Shown piece after piece: positions 50,480 to 61,805 of a stretch of 64,000 nucleotides of DNA. This stretch comes from Acanthochlamys bracteata (taxonomy: Eukaryota > Streptophyta > Magnoliopsida > Pandanales > Velloziaceae): the NCBI GenBank assembly GCA_019914995.1, contig CM034127.1:7998001-8062000 (forward strand). The letters are read 5' to 3'. The position numbers were made by a program, and so were the translations under genes. Each line of letters begins with the position of its first letter. The stretch's first letter is position 1. Under the pieces are notes generated by a model. It saw only the letters and a program-made list of their open reading frames with translations. It was not told where the DNA came from and searched no databases.

Positions 50480-51052
50480 AATGTACAAGGTATTACTGAA
50501 AAAACACTACTATACTGAGACAATAACATTAACCCATCTAGCTAGCAACAACAGCGCATACGAGATATTGCATTTCTTTAACTGCAAAAGCAAAAGAATA
50601 TAACAGAATTTGTGTAGGCTTGTTTGCCGGCACCTAGTGTAGGCATGCCTAGAACTACATATATCTTTAGATGGCCTAGAGAGCTAGCAGCTACTATTGG
50701 TCGGTCTGGCACTAACCACCTAGGTTTATGCCAACGACAATCACCTCGTGAAGAACAACAGAAGGAATAATCTTTAATCGAGATTACCTCGGGCCTCATT
50801 TAATTTCTTTATATATATGAACTTCCAGATTATGTGAACTTTCTAATTTCAGATTTTTATTGTCACCATTGTAGTTTATATGATACTACACAAGCATTGG
50901 TAGGAGTTAAAAGGAATTAATTACTTGTGATTGTGAGCCACCAACAACTCCAGTGACAAACAAGAATGTCTCCGTTGGACCATCTTTTGTAGGGTCACAC
51001 ATAGGTCATGTTGATCCAAACCAAAATCCTGACCTAAAACAAATTTAGACCA
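50480..51052. other. SOSEKI promoter region
   Basis: Non-coding stretch between the SOSEKI start and the hAT-like insertion. Apart from the TATA-like box nothing specific is recognised. Confidence 0.45.
50808..50819 (-). promoter_or_regulatory. TATA-like box upstream of SOSEKI
   Basis: Minus-strand TATATATAAA about 330 bp before the SOSEKI start codon, in the right orientation. In AT-rich DNA this could be chance. Confidence 0.3.
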
Positions 51053-51060
51053 CCCATGCT

Positions 51061-51918
51061 TAGGGTAGCAATATATGACCCGACCCAAAAATACAATCTG
51101 AAATCGACCTATTTAATCAGGATTAGGGTTAGAAAATTTAACCCATATAAATATATGGATTGGGTTAGAGTTGAACGAATTTGATCCGGTTATTAAATGG
51201 GTCGACCCGAGTTAACCCAAAATTGATCTACTAATCCGAAATGTCACTTTTTGAAATAACAATTTTTTATTTTTTCTTACCGTATAATAAAATATTAGAA
51301 ATAAAAATAATCAATAATAGTTATTTACAAACTATTAAATTATATTGTATTTATAATTAATTTTTAATTTTTATACTTTAGTAAAATAGTGTAAGATGAA
51401 AATTATAATATTATCGAAAGTATTACTATGTAGATATTTTTAATGACGAATTTAGATTTCGTATAAAGATTTTTATGAAAATTTTGTTAGATAGATATAT
51501 TTATCAAAATTTTTATCGAAATTATTAATATGTATTTATAATCATAAATTTCAGCTATTATTATATATTTTCAAAAAATAAAAATAATATTTTTTTTGAT
51601 ATTTTAAGTACCAATGAAGATATTAAAAAATGCATATTTTGTCGGACATAATTATATCTCGTCAGTAAAAATATTGTACACTTCCATTCAAACTGATCTT
51701 ATAATTTCGTTAAAGTTTAAAAATATAAAATTAATAATTAATAATTTTAATTATTAAATGGGTCAATTTGAATTTGACCCGATTATTAGTAAGTTAGATT
51801 AGGATTGATAATTTTGACCCGTATAAATTTATGAGTTGGGTTAGGATTGAACGAATTTGATTCGATTATTAAATGAATTGATCCGAAATCGATCCATCAA
51901 TCCATATTGCCACCCCTA
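51061..51918. mobile_element. hAT-like non-autonomous element with 8-bp TSD
   Basis: Terminal inverted repeats of 15 bp: left TAGGGTAGCAATAT, right read inverted TAGGGGTGGCAATAT. The flanks are CCCATGCT (51053-51060) and CCCATGCC (51919-51926), a 7/8 match as expected of an aged 8-bp target-site duplication. The 858-bp interior has no transposase frame. Its subterminal regions repeat GGGTCGACCCGA/TTGACCCGATTATT words in both orientations. The TSD length and TIR start support the hAT superfamily. Confidence 0.8.
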
Positions 51919-51926
51919 CCCATGCC

Positions 51927-53059
51927 ATGGGTTCAGATGTTGTATCAGTCCAACAATTACTGCAACATTATTGATCTACGGCTACCAACTTCGTCAACAA
52001 AATAAATCGTTTTGCAACTATTTTGCCGGAAATAATTTTTGCATAATATATGCCTTTGTGATTGAGGCAATGATTACGGACAAATTTCTTTTATTGCATT
52101 CATAACCCTTGCGCTTCCACAGCAAAGAAGATTTAAACTATAAAAAGAGATTATTTTCACTGCAAAAACGAATTACTATGCGACGGAAAATTAAAATAGT
52201 CGCAAAGTTGGTTTCCGTAAATCAATTAGGTTGTCGTCAATTTTTACAGGTCCTATCTCAAATATAGATAGAAGGCTCTAGGGTCAAAGTAAAGTCCCAT
52301 TTGCTTTACGACTTTTTACCTTAGTTGATTGCCTGAGAACCTTTAAAATGTGACCAGATGTATGCAGGCAAATGCTCATATATAAAGCATAAAATCGGCC
52401 TTTAAACGAGGTGCTTCTAAAAAGTAGTGGAAATGGGTGCAAAAACATGCCAACATGCCTGAAAGACTGCAGTAGAGCTAGAGGCGGCAATTGTTTTCTA
52501 CAGAAGCAAGAGCAAGGCATGTTTGTAATTGGTGCAGGGCATCTTAGTTGGAATAATTAATTGTTGGAGTACCAATGCACGGATAATGGGGGACACTTGG
52601 TGAGGCACTTGGTTGGAAGGTATAACGTTGGAAAATTGATAGCCAATATTCTAACCACTTTTGTTTGAGGTTCTGTTGATGTTACTCGTATATGAATTTG
52701 CATAAAAATAGGAATTTGTTTCCTCCTTTTCCATATAATGCCTTTCGATAGCAATTTGGGAAAGGTAATTATCACGGATGAAAAATAAAATTGAAAGAGG
52801 AAGCAATGAATCAATTGTTAGCGTGAGTCAACATAATTATCTTAGATATTTGTTTAAGAAATTATATGATATATTTTAGATATTTTTTTATTTAGAACTT
52901 TTTTTATTTAAAATTGTAAAAAATTTATATATATGTGGGTATTGAATTATTGAAATAAGATTGAAGGATTTTCATAATCAATTACCACATAAATATTTGG
53001 AACAAAACTCAAAATTCTAACGAACCAAAGAAGCCCTATTTCTATTCTCATAGAAAGTA
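51927..53059. other. Gene-free spacer
   Basis: No coding sequence, RNA or element boundaries recognised. Confidence 0.4.
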
Positions 53060-53062
53060 TTA

Positions 53063-53472
53063 GGACTTGTTTCAAAATTTTGAAATTTTATTGTCTTGAT
53101 TCTATTATTAACTAAGTTGAATTAGAATTAATAATTTTACCCATATAAATTTATGATTTAGATTATAATTAAATAAATTTGATTCCGTTATTTAATGAAT
53201 CGACTCAAAATTAACCTACTAACCTAAATTGTCCTCCTCTATTTCTTCCATCACATTTGGAATCTAGAAAACGAACATTAGTTATTCATTGAATGAGAAT
53301 TCTATTTTCATTTTACTATTTATGAACTTGTCACTTTAATTTTTAGAACTCTACTTTCTACTTCCAATCTATTCTAAATAAAATTAAAATATACAAATTA
53401 AACTCACTTTTAAAAAAATTTACTTCCAACACTATTTTGTAGAACTCAATTCCATGCATTTAAAATACGACC
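53063..53472. mobile_element. Tourist-like MITE with a nested hAT-like fragment
   Basis: The ends GGACTTGTTTCAAAAT and, inverted, GGTCGTATTTTAAATG are both flanked by TTA (53060-53062 and 53473-53475). They are related to the ends of the MITE at 39845-40129. About 53105-53236 is foreign to that family: it matches the right-hand part of the hAT-like repeat (ends AATTGTCCTCCTCTA, compare ATTGCCACCCCTA). It is therefore an insertion within an insertion, or a later recombination. Confidence 0.65.
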
Positions 53473-53475
53473 TTA

Positions 53476-56400
53476 ATAGGGTGTTTTTTTTACCCTTACA
53501 ATTTATTTTATTAATAAAAAATTACTTTCAATTCACTTTTAGTTATATACAAAAATACGATAAGTCATTTCCAGTTTACTTTTTTCTATAAAAAATTATA
53601 GAAAATAACTCATTTTTAATAATATTATTTTATAATAATTGTTTTTTAATAACTTAATTTTAGTTCAAAATAACACAAGACTTTAAAGTAAGGGATGTTG
53701 TTTTTGTTTTAGGTAAAATTTACCAGAGAATGATAGAGTGAAATCGTACGAGAAAAGGACTAGTGCCATTTGAAACAATGATTAGGAAAACGCCAAACTA
53801 GTTGGAGGGAAGGGATTACTGATTATGTTCGCAATAATTGCAAACTGATAAGAATGTTGCTTTCTTATAAACAATTTTAAATAAAAAATTAAACTACTTC
53901 TTAAGTAAATCGTCAAAAGATTGGAGTAAACAACAACTTGAAAATGTCTGCCAGTTATGTGTATAGGTTGATCGCCTAGTATCGACTTGCAAGTCCGAGA
54001 AGCTCCGTCACAGTTCAATGTTTGGGAGCTCATAGATCAAGGGAATTTTTGGATGAGATTACAAGTGTGAAGTGTTTATAATTCAAATAAATATTTAATA
54101 TCTTTCAAAAAAAATTTTTATAACTGTTTATAATTTTTATTTTTTTTAAATATAGAAAAATTATATTATAAAATGTTTATATGTATAATTTTAGTTAATT
54201 TTAAAATAAAATAGTCAAACTCATTTATTGTATTTTTTATTTTAAAAAAATTTATTTTTATAAGTATTTTAAACATTTCCACAAAAAGAAAGAAAGCAAA
54301 AATTGTAATCCTAGTGGTACCGAAAGGTCTGGGTATGTCAAGATAAGAACATATATCAAAATTCTAGTCATTTTGAATATGATTAGAAACATTAAAATTA
54401 AGAAAAAAACTACACATTCTATTATGAATCCTAAAAAGCTAACCTAAAAAAAAAAACATATTCAAAATCATGAAGCTTACGAGATCGAGAGTCAAAACAC
54501 ATCTAAATAAATCGAATAGCAATTTCACAGTCAAAGTTCTCCATGTTGCACATAAATAGCTAGCAGACTGTTTACGAGTACCTCTAGTTTTTCATGTTAT
54601 TTTTTCTCAATGTTTAGTTTTAAAAAAAAAAATTTTTACATTACTTTACAAGTTTTTGCAAAAAATTTAAGAACCCTATCGATTTACAGTTTTAAAGTGT
54701 GTTTACACGTGGTTAGAGACCCGCCATATGACATATATATTCTAAGTACTGTTATATATATATATTCCTGCATTCAAGAGCCTCTAAAGCCAATTGTTAC
54801 TTATAAAAAAAAACATGTATATACATTAGTACCATGTCAAACAAAGCGGATGATGAACTTCTCGCAGTGATTTTATGCAAATATTTTCAACACCATGCTA
54901 ACAAATATATGTTATAAATACACCACAATTATATTACACATGTAGTAAAATAACACAATTACAATATAATATACTAAAATTTTCTTACAAACACAATAGA
55001 CCTCCGAAAATAACAAACCAACACATTTAAAAGAGATCATAGAGTATAATGCAATTGAATTTGTACATAACCAGCTGGCGTGCTACGATGCCAGTTGAAC
55101 ATCTATCAGGAAGTTGGCCATAGTCGAAGCAGCTGGACGTTCTTTCTACTGATAAATGAAAATTTTGTAGTTCACTCTTTGGTACGCCATATTCTAAAGT
55201 TTTAAACATATTTTGAACAACTAATCTGCTCTATATTTACATTTGTCGCACCAACAATTACATAAAAATGAACAGCTAACATAATAACTACATGTTGAAC
55301 CTCAGAAGTTAATTAAGTTGAGGAAACTGGCCAAGTAAAATCCGGCCGGACCTTGGCAATGTAAAAACAAACGCCAAATTCAATTTCAATCTGCTATCAA
55401 TTGATGAAGAAGGTTGCCAGCAGCAACCTCTAATATAAACATCTTCCTGCTTCCACTAATTATTCAGGAAGCCTCGATCTTGCTTCCAAGCAATCCTTGC
55501 ATACCTTCAACTCCCCGAATCTGTACCTGTAAGAAACAAGCCATTTGTTCCTCCCCCACTATGGATCTGAACTCTTTGTTACTGAAAATTCTGTCTTGTT
55601 CATAGAATGATGGCAAGTCGGATATATAGTATCATGCAAGCCACAACACATGAGTTGCCCTTGAGACAGATGATGTGTAGTAGTCTTGGCAGTGAAGGAA
55701 AATAGCAAGAGGTACAAGAGCTAGAAAGTAAGCTTCTATAACGAAAAACATGGATTTCGTATCTTAAGAATGATCTATATGATATAAATACGTACATGCT
55801 CTTAGCATTGGTATATACCACTTCAACTCTCCCATCTTCTATCCTTCCTCGCCCAAACCATAACGATTTTGCCTAAGGAACAAGAAAGAAGGTTTGTCTC
55901 CAACAAATTAATAGCATAACAGCATCTGCATGCGCGGTGACAGTGTTTACGAATGTTGAAGTTACAAGTTCCCATTCCTGAAACACATTGGCATGTTAAG
56001 GAACAATTGTGGTTACAAACATATATAGAAAGGAAAAGGAATACATTGAACTGTATACTCGGCACTTGAACAAACATTCATATTCCTTATCTCATCTTAT
56101 TAAACATTAAAAACACTATAAGATTCATACTAAAGATTTAAGACATTATACCTTACCTTAGTTGTGTGGTCCGTTTAACCCGAATAAAACTCCACCATAC
56201 AATACTTCTTTCTTGTAGAGTTGTATGATAAATATTCAGCTTCTCTTCAAAAGTGAGTACTAAACTATAACACATATAAAGACTCTGATATGAGAGTATA
56301 ACTATTGTCAAGACTAAGTAATTACTCATATTGTTGCTAACCATTTTATTCAACTCACGCAATTGTAAGAATAAATAGAGTATTAAAAATATTGAATATA

Positions 56401-56677
56401 TTCCGTATAATAATATTATTATTCATACAAAATTTTATTAAATTTTAAAAAATTAATACAAAAAATTAAAAAAGTTATCTAAATTTGTATTAATATAATA
56501 TATTAAAACTTTAGAACACATCTAGATACATAATTTGCTAAAACAAGTTATAATAGATATTTTAAAAATAATAAATTTAGAATATTAGCTAGTAAAAACA
56601 AGTTTGCTCGCAATATATGTATAATGACCATAATTCTTAATCAGTGCAGTAACCGATAGCAAGCAAAACTACCTTTA
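53476..56677. other. AT-rich gene-free spacer
   Basis: Contains A+T-only stretches near 53500-53680, 54100-54290 and 56390-56600, and a TA run near 54755. Short open frames here match no family I recognise. Confidence 0.45.
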
Positions 56678-56912
56678 GGGCTTGTTTACATACTCCTTCA
56701 AACTCACTTTTTTTAAACTCACTTTTAATAAAAAATAATTTAAAAATTAAAATAAATTATTTTTATTAAAATTTATTTTTTAAAATTTAATTTTAAAATT
56801 TACTTATAATATAAAATAATTATAAAATATTATTTTTTATTTAAAATATTTTAAATTTTATTTTTTAAACTCACTTTTGAAAAAGTGAATTTATTTCATA
56901 GTAAACACGCTC
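56678..56912. mobile_element. Tourist-like MITE with TTA target site
   Basis: Left end GGGCTTGTTTACATAC; right end inverted GAGCGTGTTTACTATG; flanked by TTA (56675-56677 and 56913-56915). Both subterminal regions contain AAACTCACTTTT. Almost pure A+T interior, 235 bp. Confidence 0.75.
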
Positions 56913-56915
56913 TTA

Positions 56916-57552
56916 ACCGCTATTATGTCTACAACTTTAGTGACTAGAAGCATCTTGGACAGAATTAAGTTGATTATATAAACGGGATCAGTTTCTTCTC
57001 TTTCCTACTGAACCAGCTCTCGAGCCCATGTCTCGTAAGCCTAATTTTTGCTCTTGACTCAAACTAAAATCAAATATAAAAATTTTAAATCAATTTTTAA
57101 ACCTAATTTTTAAATAACTAATTTTCCAAAAACTTAATTCATAAAAACTCACCTCACTATACCTAATACATTTTCTTATTGGGAATTTAAATATTTTGCA
57201 AGTCAAAACTATAAAGAGGTTTAAAAATAATTCTTGATTTGAAGGTCATAATTCTCCTCTCTTCGACCAAACCACGGGGAACCTCCTCCACCTTTATTTA
57301 TGTAGAGTTGATTGTTAGGCAAAAAAACAACAAAAGAAAATAATTATCATATGTATTCCAATTAATTAACTAACTTATTAGTAGTTACAAACTGTGCATC
57401 TGATGAACAGTACCGGTCAAGGAAGCACCAAGCAATCTAGCAACCAATCAGTACAGAATCCAAGTGAGCTTGACAACCCAACTAACACTCGCGGTCTGAC
57501 CACCTATGGTACTCCAACGTATGATCCTAACTCTCTCCTCGACTCTAGTCTA
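56916..57552. other. Spacer with an unassigned short frame
   Basis: A frame at 57394-57576 (starting MHLMNSTGQGSTKQS) runs into the next insertion. Its Ser/Asn/Thr-rich composition is not diagnostic. No gene call is made. Confidence 0.35.
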
Positions 57553-58043
57553 ACTGTGGCAATTTCTAATCCCTAAATTTAATTTAAAATCGATTCCCTA
57601 AATTTAATTTAAAATCGATTCCAAAAAATTAGATTAGATCAATCGAATTTAGATCAATTTCGATCGACCGAAATTGATTCAAAAAATTTAAATAAATTAG
57701 AATCGAATTTGAATTGATCAAAATTGATCCATTTAGCTCGTATAAATAATATTTATATAATATATAATATAAAATTTAAATTTAATATATATATATATAT
57801 ATTTATTAATTTATCTATTTAATTAATTTTTATTTAATTTATAATTTTATTAAAAATTAATATTTTTTTCATTATAAATATATTATAATAATTAATTAAT
57901 TATAATTTTTATCGTAATAATTTTAATAATTAAATAAATTAATTTAAATTTGACTTAATTATTAAATATATAAATTAAATTTAATAATTTTAATTTAATT
58001 ATTATACGAATCGATTTGACCGTAAACTCCAATTGCCCTCTCA
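57553..58043. mobile_element. AT-rich insertion flanked by an 11-bp direct repeat
   Basis: Perfect direct repeats ACTCTAGTCTA lie at 57542-57552 and 58044-58054. The enclosed 491 bp start ACTGTGGCAATT and end AATTGCCCTCTCA, so the inner ends share inverted GGCAATT. The interior carries AATTGATC/GATCAATT words and A+T runs like the other hAT-like repeats here. The direct repeat is longer than the 8 bp expected for hAT, so part of it may be chance. Confidence 0.65.
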
Positions 58044-58307
58044 ACTCTAGTCTAGTTCCTTCCCTGCAGCTCTACTTCAAATTCACTATTTTACTCTACC
58101 TAGCAGTAACCAGATCCCACTTTCACACCTGCAGACAACAGTCACTTCCCACCCGCTCTCTCTCCCCCAAATCAACTTCTCATATTTCTTTCTTCCAAAT
58201 TAACAAAACAAATTCAGTCCCCGTTACCAATCTAATTATCTCAACTCGAATTCCAATCCAGATCTAATTCCTCTACAGCAGCAGCAACAGAAGCAGGAAG
58301 CAGGAAA

Positions 58308-59141
58308 ATGAGAGAACCTGAATCAGCTGTAGAAGAAGAATCTGAATCATCACCACTGCAAGTGGAAAAGATGAGAAGGGTAAGGATTTTTAGGTACTAT
58401 TTTGATTTTGAGCACCTCAAGGAGTCAGCATCGTTTGTGGAGAAGCAGGAGTTCTTGCGCGACTGGCAGCAGTGGGACCGTGTTGCAGCTAGAGCGAAGA
58501 AGAGTGGAAAATTTTCTGTAAGGAAGGTGCCAACTTACAATATCACACCAATGCAGCTCAAAAGGGACAGAAGCACAGTTATTTGGCGACAGTTTGAAGG
58601 CTCAGAGCCTGAGAATTATTGGTACAGAGTGTGCGAGGGGCGGGCAGCCAAGTATGTGCAGCGTCCGTGGTCTGCCATTTGGAAGTCGAAACGGCTGATT
58701 AACATTGTGACGGAGATTGCTGGAAACATGGACTGGAATTATGATTCCGTGCATGTTGTTAGGGGGTTGAAGGCTGCGAATAAGGTAATATACCCAAAAC
58801 CTTGATGCAGACACTTCCCTAGAGGCACTGGTGGAGAAGCTAGTGAAAGTGATCCCACAATGGCAAAATTTGTATATAGCAACCAACGAGCCATTCTACA
58901 ACTACTTCGATAAATTGAGGTCACACTACACTGTACATTTGCTTGATGACTACAAGGAGATGTGGGAAACAAGAGTGAGTGGTACAATGAGACTATGAAT
59001 CTTAATGGCGGGAAGCCTGTAGAGTTTGATGGGTATATGAGAGTTGCAGTAGATAAGGAAGTAGTCTACAGGGCTAAAACAAGAGTGGAGACGTTCAACA
59101 ACCTAACAATGGATTGTAAAGGTGGGATTAACACATGCTGA
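58308..59141 (+). pseudogene. SUB1/O-fucosyltransferase-like pseudogene
   Basis: Three consecutive reading frames together resemble the C-terminal half of a SUB1-type (SHORT UNDER BLUE LIGHT 1) O-fucosyltransferase-like protein. Frame one, 58308-58795, has YFDFEHLKESASFVEK, YWYRVCEGRAAKYVQRPW and IVTEIAGNMDW. Frame two, 58801 to about 58972, starts LDADTSLEALVEKL and has LYIATNEPFYNYFDKLRSHY and LLDDYKEMW. Frame three, 58977-59141, has EWYNET, EFDGYMRVAVD and TRVETFNNLTMDC, ending INTC and stop. The breaks fit one extra base near 58795 and two extra bases near 58974. Without frame changes only 165 residues would be made. It has no introns and lacks the N-terminal part of the family, so it may be a truncated duplicate or a retrocopy. 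The family name is recalled, not searched. Confidence 0.65.
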
Positions 59142-60105
59142 TACTTTGATATATTGGGCATTGCCTTGAAAGTATGGAGATTCTCTTAGAAAATTTTCTT
59201 GTGAATTGCTGTTGAGGTTCTTAGTGCACCATTTATTTTATTCTTGAATCAGGATACTACCAAACAAAAGTTATAACAAATTGTTTGTTGCTGTACTCCA
59301 TCTTCTTCTGTATGTTGTATTCTTGTGACCTGAAATTGTTTCCTTACCTTCTGTAAGATCAGCAAATATGTTGATATAATCTATCTCTTGACTTACAAAA
59401 ATCTTGATCTGGTCTTTCTTGTTTGAATTGAGTTGGTAACACTATTGACAGACTCTACTGGAAATTAACATATTAGTCAGATAATCTTCAGTTCTATCTC
59501 AAATTGTTGAAATATTTAGGTTATTGGTATGCACAAAGGGATGGTCTTCTTATATGTCTAGATCAATATGGATTCTTCGAATAACAACGTCTTGTCTTTT
59601 TTATATGTATTCCCTTGGCTTGTATGATTTTAGTTGCTTCTATTATGCATTCGGTTAATCTATTTTTACCTGTAACTATCTTAAGGGTAGTCTGAAATTG
59701 CTTAAAACGTAAAACTTTTGAAGATAAGAAGTTTTTTTAAAATTTTTTTTAAAAACGAGTTTGCTTTTTTTACCTAAAAAACTTTTTAAAAAAATATATA
59801 TAATAATCATTTTGTAATATAAAATGACGTGTTAATCTATTTCTTCAGCTTTTGAAATGGTTTGATAATCTAGTGCCAAGATTAGCAACTGCTTAACCAT
59901 TGTGTACTACAATATGATAGGCTATCGGCCATTATTTGGGCATCCCACCTCTGGTAAGAAGCCTCTCCTGGAATAGGTTGGCGCTTTTCTGCTTCTTTCT
60001 GCATCTCGTGTCCTTATGCTACTAGCATTACATGATGATTATGTCTACTGATTTAGAGTAGGATTTTTCACTCTCTAGAACAATCATATGGATATGGCTA
60101 CTACT
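59142..60105. other. Spacer downstream of the pseudogene
   Basis: Non-coding; the first few hundred bases could be the former 3' UTR. About 59720-59800 is a T/A homopolymer-rich stretch. No gene is recognised. Confidence 0.45.
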
Positions 60106-60858
60106 TAGGGATGGCAATATATGATTCGATCTGAAAATTCAATCTGAAATCGATTTATTTAATTAAGGCTAGGATTAAAAAATTTGATCCGTATAAATAT
60201 ATAAGTTGGATTAGAATTGAATGAATTTGATTCGGTTATTAAATGAGTTGACTCAAAATTGACCCACCAATCCGAATTGACATTTCTTAAAAAAATAACT
60301 CTTTTCTGATCTGTTTTTAACCTTATAATCAAAATTTAAAAATAAAAGAATCAATAATGATAATTTATAAATTATTAAATTATATTTATAATTAATTATT
60401 TATTTTTATGTATTAATAAAATAGTGTAAGATGATAATTATAATATTATCGAAAGTATTACTATATATATATATATATTTTTTTTTCAATGACGAATTTG
60501 AATTTTGTATATAGAGTTTTATCAAAATTTATTAGATTTTGTTAGATAGTTATGTTTATTACAATTTTTATCTAAATTATTAGTATATATTTATAATCAT
60601 AAAATTTTAACTGTCATCACATATTTTTAAAAATAAAAATAATTTTTTTAGATATTGTAAAGACTGATGAAGATATTAAGGAATACACATTTTGATATAC
60701 ACTCATTATATCTCTTTATCAAAAATATCGTCCATTTTGATTCCAACTAATTTTATAATTTCACTCAAAAAAAAAAATATAAACTTAAATATTAATAAAT
60801 TAAATTATTAAATAGATCGATCCGATAGTAATTTACCAATTCAAAATTATCATCCCTA
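60106..60858. mobile_element. Second hAT-like non-autonomous element
   Basis: Starts TAGGGATGGCAATAT and ends ATCATCCCTA. Its interior follows the same order as 51061-51918, including the shared GAAGATATTAA block and then ATATCTC. No matching 8-bp flanks, so it is older or rearranged at its ends. 753 bp with no transposase frame. Confidence 0.7.
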
Positions 60859-61805
60859 TGAGTGCAGTAATTTTGTTTAGGTTACAGATTAATGGTACTC
60901 GATCATGATTCGGATTTATTACGCAATTGACAAAAGCAAGTATGAACAGCCTACGAAGCCTGTCCAATCATACCAGACTTTTCTTTTTTTTTGGTTAATA
61001 AATGAAACCATAATGGTTACTCTTTCTCAAAAGTGAATATCTTAGTTCATAATTTTTTGGAGTGTATCCCTGTAAGTAATCTTTTGATGAATGAACATCA
61101 CAGACAGTGCACACATTTCCATAAACAAGGACATTTCCTTTGTGCTTCGTGTGCGGATAGTTTATCCCCAGAAGAAGGCTACAACTATACTGGAACAGAT
61201 TAGAGAAAGGTCGTGTTTTTGTACTAAGCAACTCTTTAGTGATGGTAAGGGCAACCAACAAATAAGAGAATTTAACTCATCGAATTCGATGATATCATAC
61301 AGCGTTACATGTACACATATACAATGATCACACGGTATAATATGATTTGCTGGGACTGGGTAAGCAATGTATATTTGAACCCCAGGAGAAAGGAGCCACT
61401 TCTTCACTTCCTTGTCCATATCTTCTGCGCAATTGCAATGCCGCACTACTTACAGTTGAAAAATCATCATATCAGGTGTTTGAATGTGATTGTGCCTCTT
61501 ATTTCGAATTGCTGCCAAATGTGCATAAGTAGATGCACAATGCAGCCTTGCATAAAAGATGTGGATTACATTAAATTAAGCATAAAAAAAGAGGCATATT
61601 TGGTGAAAGTTTTTCAATCAAGCATAAAGCATCAAAGAGACTACAAACTAGGAACGCAGAAAGGAATTAATGCCGCCTATTGGACCCATATTGAAGGAGC
61701 CTTTTGAACATTACTGGCCTCAGTACTTCATCTCAGATTAACATAATCATGAGCTATGTCTATCCATAGAGATTCACCTGTGCATTGGTCTTCATCCAGG
61801 CGTCA
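60859..61805. other. 3' flank of the DUF1336 gene
   Basis: Presumed 3' UTR and spacer. Overlapping short frames on both strands at 61091-61707 show no family resemblance. Confidence 0.4.

Noticed and set aside
61091..61707. Small genes downstream of the DUF1336 gene
   Set aside because: Overlapping frames on both strands without domains or splice support; more likely 3' UTR and spacer.
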